A stretch of 64,000 nucleotides of DNA from Pomacea canaliculata (taxonomy: Eukaryota; Mollusca; Gastropoda; Architaenioglossa; Ampullariidae): positions 31,125,327 to 31,189,326 of the forward strand of contig NC_037590.1 of the NCBI RefSeq assembly GCF_003073045.1, in the 5' to 3' direction. The translations under genes and the position numbers were made by a program. Numbering within the stretch: the first letter of the stretch is position 1; each line of letters begins with the position of its first letter. Below the pieces are notes generated by a model. The model worked only from the letters and a program-made list of their open reading frames with translations, had not been told where the DNA came from and did not search any database. This document shows, in pieces, positions 60,019-64,000 of the stretch.

Positions 60019-63000
60019 CATAATGTTTAAGTTTGAATTTTTTGGATAATAAGAAATAGAAAAAAGTTAATTGTGCCAATCAAAATATTCCCTTTTAAAT
60101 TTTGACTCATATAAAAGGGTCAAGTGACTCGGCTTGTTTAAATGAGGTTATTGGTCGATTCGATCATCGGACAGCTCGACCAAGTCTTTCAGTCCGTTTG
60201 ACACAAACATGACTTTTGATGACTTTTGCAGTGGTTTTGATTCTTAAATATTTAAAGAAGCTTTTCTACAAGGTTGTTGCTGCTATTTAATTTTAAAAGT
60301 TGAGCCCTGTGTCTATCGCTCTTCTCAGTGATTTTGTGAGAAAAATAATCTCAAACTGTTGGTTGTTCTAAAAAAAAACTATTCAAAACGTTTTCACGCA
60401 ATAATAAAGAATTAGGCACTTATAAATGCAGATGTAATATCCAAGAGTATGGAACGTACAATGTTTTATTTTTATTTTTTCATGTATCAAAGAAAGATTA
60501 CTGCAGCTATGAAACATTTGTTTTGCATTTTCCTTTTCAATAATTATTGTCAGACCTAGTCTCTAGAGAAGGTTAACTGAACGTTCATGGAGCTAAAAGC
60601 TGTTTAGCTCCAGTTCAATTATAAATAATTTCAACTTGTGTGTGTGTCCGTTGGCGTGCTTAAATGACAGATCATTTTCAAGTAACACGAACGGCACAGT
60701 TGACCAAGCTTTCGAGAAAAGTGGCTGGAAAGGTCTGGTCTGTTGATATTCCTTTCAATAATTATTGTCAGCCCTAGCCTCTAGAGAAGATTAATTGAAC
60801 GTTCATGGAGCTAAAAGCTGTTTACCTCTTGTTCAATTATAAATGATTTCAACGAGTGTGTCCGTCTAGTGCTTAATTCACAGATAATTTTCAAGTAAAA
60901 CAAACGGCACACTTGACCAAGCTTTCAAAAAAAAATGGTTGAAAAGGTCTGGTCTGCCTTTGCCAAGGCAAGCACAGGTGGAACACAACATTCATAAAAT
61001 TTTGGAGATTTATTTCTCAGTATATCTATTATGTGAAAAAGCCCGTAGTCTTGGATGCAATATCATTTACGTATGGTCTGAAATGTGCATGCATCAATGT
61101 TATGACCGTGCTGTAAGCCACCTGCACAATAAAACTGTTATTCCAGGCAAATAGTCATCGCCATCCACAGTGAATTGTCGTCCACCGCAGATTGTTTTAC
61201 TGTGCAGATGGTAATAAACAGGGTCATGAACTTTGTCTTATTGTTCACGCGCAACCATCTACAGACGGCGCCACCATCGGGCACGTGACAGCTGCAGTGA
61301 CTCAGGGTCCGTCAGTGCCAGGCACACTGGGAGTGTACACGTGGCAGCTAGAGGAGAACACTTTGACCCACCTCACCTGATCCTGCAGTGTAGTTTCAGA
61401 GCAGGTCTTACCTCCATCAGCCAACTCAAACACTTTTAAGTTCTCATGTGGGTTGCTTGTACTATCCTCTCTTTATCGAAATTCTCTCTCCCGTCACTTT
61501 TTTTCAAGTTCGTGTTTTGATCTTTACTCTCCAGTTTTAAGAAACAAGGAAAAGGTAACCTTAGAGAGAAGTTTTTTTTTTACCTACTCTCTTCAACATT
61601 AAATAGATTCGATCTCAAATCAAATTCTACTCTAGGTTCTAAGATGTGTAATTTTCATTTTAAGACGCTATTTGGTCCTTATCTACATTAAATGTGACCT
61701 TCCACGACGAAATGAGTCCTAATTCGCGAATTTCAGATTGCCAAATTGCATATTTTTAAAAAGCACAGGCTCTGAACTTTCTTTTGATACAAAGGTTGTT
61801 CTTCTAGCCTTAAAATTCAGTGAGTTATAAACGTTTGAAGTGTGAAAGTACGATTGCGGGTTCAAAGATTAGCATCAAGATGGCCGACCAGGTCTGTTTA
61901 CTCCTAAGCTTTTGCAGACAAATCTTTTGATCGGTTAATATTTGAATCGCTCTTTGAAGAAGTTGAACAAACTGACTCCGCGCTTTCTGTCAAGGTATAT
62001 AACACGATGGGTTATGACAGGGAAACAGTATCGAAACAGCGTTTGAATTGTCTGAAAGCAGTACGGATCACAGTAGGGTACCTTGCTTAAGTCAATTTCT
62101 AACTTTTATTTTAACACACCTGTGTATTTTCCTGATAGATTAATAACCAAAGAATCCATTTTTAAAGAAAAGTCAAACTGCACAAAATTGAGCCTATCAT
62201 CTCTCGGGCCTCTAGCACAAAACTGTTGCGCGCGACTTAAGACTCATTTCACCTTGGAGGGTCTCACATGTTCTTGACCACTTACCTATCAACCTCGGGT
62301 GGCTGTAAACAAACACAAATTCCCTTCACCAAGGGCCCATACAATGTTATATACATATTAAGAGTGGTTGGTTGTACATGATCAACATTTCAGTTGTATT
62401 TGGGGTTTCCGCTAAATGATAAACAGTATAATGATATTCAGTAAGTAATTATATGTACGCTTTCATAAAATCTTTCTCCTACTCTCTTCAACATTAAATA
62501 GATCGACCTCAAAGTCAGTCTAAGGTCAGAAGCCTCGTGTGTAGGAATATTCCTGTCTCAAATGTCGTTTTCAGAGGTCCATTAAAGTCGTGCAAAAGTA
62601 GGAGACGAAACGGCTTCAATGTTTATTTTTATTTTTATTTATTTATTATTATTTATTTATTTACTTATGGTCTCTCTGAAGGTTTGGGGCTCAACACGCG
62701 GGTGCCGACAAGTATCTGTTAAAAACATTGAAACCTCGATTTTCGTCGATAATCATTCCGAAATAAATAAACGAAATCCGAAACCGACGAAAACCGAGGA
62801 AACCACCCTCTACAAAAATAAAGACCATAGTACGCTACTAGAAAGACATACAATTAAAAAAAACCGGCAAAACACTCTAAAGCAATAAAATTAGAATTAG
62901 ATTGTCTAGACAACTAATTTCTGTATTTTGCTACAGGATGAGCGTTGACGGGGATTCGTGTTGCGCCGTCTGCCACGTCACGTAAAGTCACAACAGGCAA

Positions 63001-63269
63001 CGACAGGCTGACGTGTTGCAGGAGATGAGACATTAAGAAACAGATGGGGAGTTACAGACCACAGAAAATCCCCCCCCCACACACACACCGTACCCAACTT
63101 CTTTCCATCTCGACGGTCCCTCGCCCTCTCCATGCATCTTCACTCTGTCAGTTCCCTCACATTACCAACAATTCCCCAAACAGTTCGAAAACCGCCAGTT
63201 AGGCAAAAGCCACACTTTATTGCAAGTAGCAAGACAAATCAACTCCCTTCGCATAAATCTTCTCTTCAG
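60019..63269. other. Flank between the TFP9 unit and TFP10
   Basis: 60019-60540 continues the copy of 52520-53030. 60540-60760 and 60750-60990 are two successive copies of the flank segment that starts with the GTCAGCCCTAG motif. 60990-61620 follows the A-type upstream flank, with the 62-codon frame broken by a one-base deletion. 61640-62450 is not shared with other units. 62480-63269 is an indel-rich A-type upstream region with a third Tigger-like fragment at 62726-62920. I see no gene. Confidence 0.55.
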
Positions 63270-63296
63270 TCTGTGACATTGGTGTGGGGTATAAAG
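63270..63296 (+). promoter_or_regulatory. Degraded core promoter of TFP10
   Basis: TATAAAG lies at 63290-63296, and a weakened upstream box (CTGTGACA) is near 63271. The neighbouring sequence has several single-base deletions compared with other copies. Confidence 0.45.
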
Positions 63297-63499
63297 ACAT
63301 TGCAGGTGACCAGCAAAGCAATTGCGAACTCACCTTTCGGTGGAGTCAACTGATCACACAACAAGAACATAGGGAGATCACCGCTAGCTGCCTCGCAACA
63401 CGCCCGAGTAGTCTCACATTGCAGGTCACCACGACTTTCACTGAGGAAGACAAGAGCCCGAGTTCTCACTACCACAGAACAACTACAAACTTTTCAGTA

Positions 63500-63981
63500 A
63501 TGGCCGCCCGCTCTCACTTGTGCGGGCTTTTGTTTTTCTTTTTACGTCGACTCATCGAGTAAGGATTACTTCATTGGACTTTTTCTTTTTTGTTTTTTTG
63601 CTCATGCTATATCTTTCTTTTTGTAAAACAATGCTGTGCTTTGTGACATGTCAAGCATCCAGTGATCTTAGGTATTGGGTAACAACTATGCAGTCGATAA
63701 GAACAATCTAGGTGAGAACTAAATCTCATTTGTCATTAAGAAAGTGACTTCTACGACACTATTACATTGGTTTTTCTGGGTGCACTATATTTTAAAAAAA
63801 TAACATTTAATGTATAACGATTCACAGAAAAAAGACTGAGTGCTTTATGTTGCAGTGAACAGCTTAATGTGCAAGGATTGTGAATTCCTTAATCCCAACT
63901 GCAACTCCGGAGATGTGGAAGATGTCGAGTGTGAGCCCTCGAGGTCTTACTGCTCAACTGTTAAGCATCGTTTTTCAAGCG
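63500..63981 (+). pseudogene. TFP10: three-finger gene, subfamily A, cut off by the window end
   Basis: Exon 2 (63856-63981) is intact: 126 nt, acceptor TTGCAG, donor GTAAGC. It encodes NSLMCKDCEF, then three further cysteines in the A-type spacing. The leader exon is altered: the usual first codons are missing, and an ATG at 63500 matches the eighth codon (ATG GCC GCC) of other leaders. Small indels then shift the frame, giving a stop at 63560. Exon 3 lies beyond the window. The leader defect may be real or an assembly error, since the surrounding 1 kb also shows many small indels. Confidence 0.65.
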
Positions 63982-64000
63982 GTAAGCAAGCATTTGTTTT

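Noticed and set aside
1..64000. CRISPR arrays, rRNA, tRNA genes or prokaryotic systems
   Set aside because: None were recognised; the tandem repeats are eukaryotic micro- and minisatellites, and I saw no cloverleaf or rRNA-like sequence by eye.

Overview
This window is animal nuclear DNA. It is AT-rich, has GT-AG introns, simple repeats, hAT and Tigger-type DNA transposons, a LINE fragment and no operon-like gene packing. A mollusc, perhaps a gastropod, is my best guess. That rests only on the overall look and on a P2X7-like domain fragment of a kind that is expanded in invertebrates; nothing here fixes the species.

The main content is a tandem array of ten copies (called TFP1 to TFP10 here) of a small secreted three-finger (Ly6/uPAR, LU-domain) gene. 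Each has three coding exons: a leader exon (usually 76 nt), a second exon of 126 or 135 nt, and a third exon of 104 to 155 nt, all joined by phase-1 introns. Subfamily A is TFP1 (3482-4587), TFP2 (12654-13791), TFP3 (19506-20594) and TFP10 (63500 to the window end). Subfamily B is TFP4 (minus strand, 22828-24261), TFP5 (28683-30192), TFP6 (34994-36456) and TFP7 (41140-43477). Subfamily C is TFP8 (46911-48471) and TFP9 (54786-56201). Two decayed relatives, psiD1 and psiD2, precede TFP6 and TFP7. Leader, promoter and introns are nearly constant while exons 2 and 3 vary strongly outside the cysteines. Between TFP1 and TFP2, intron 1 differs at 7 of 364 bases and exon 2 at 15 of 126, and only one of the ten changed codons is silent.

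Layout: 0.4-21.1 kb holds three direct A units. 21.1-31.9 kb is a large inverted repeat whose arms carry TFP4 and TFP5 head to head. 31.9-46.9 kb holds further B units, each preceded by a psiD relic, with a (GGTT)n tract at the join. 46.9-60.5 kb is a duplicated C unit. 60.5-64 kb begins another A unit. Several transposons can be dated against the duplications because the paralogous copy keeps the empty site: hAT elements at 7016-7245 and 59565-60010, and a nested Tigger/hAT/Tigger stack at 48846-50251.

The stretches 42.7-47 kb and 62.5-63.8 kb carry many single-base indels relative to their paralogues. The broken frames of TFP7, TFP8 and TFP10 may therefore be assembly errors rather than true pseudogenes. 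The role of the proteins (immune, reproductive, secretory-gland or other) cannot be read from the sequence.
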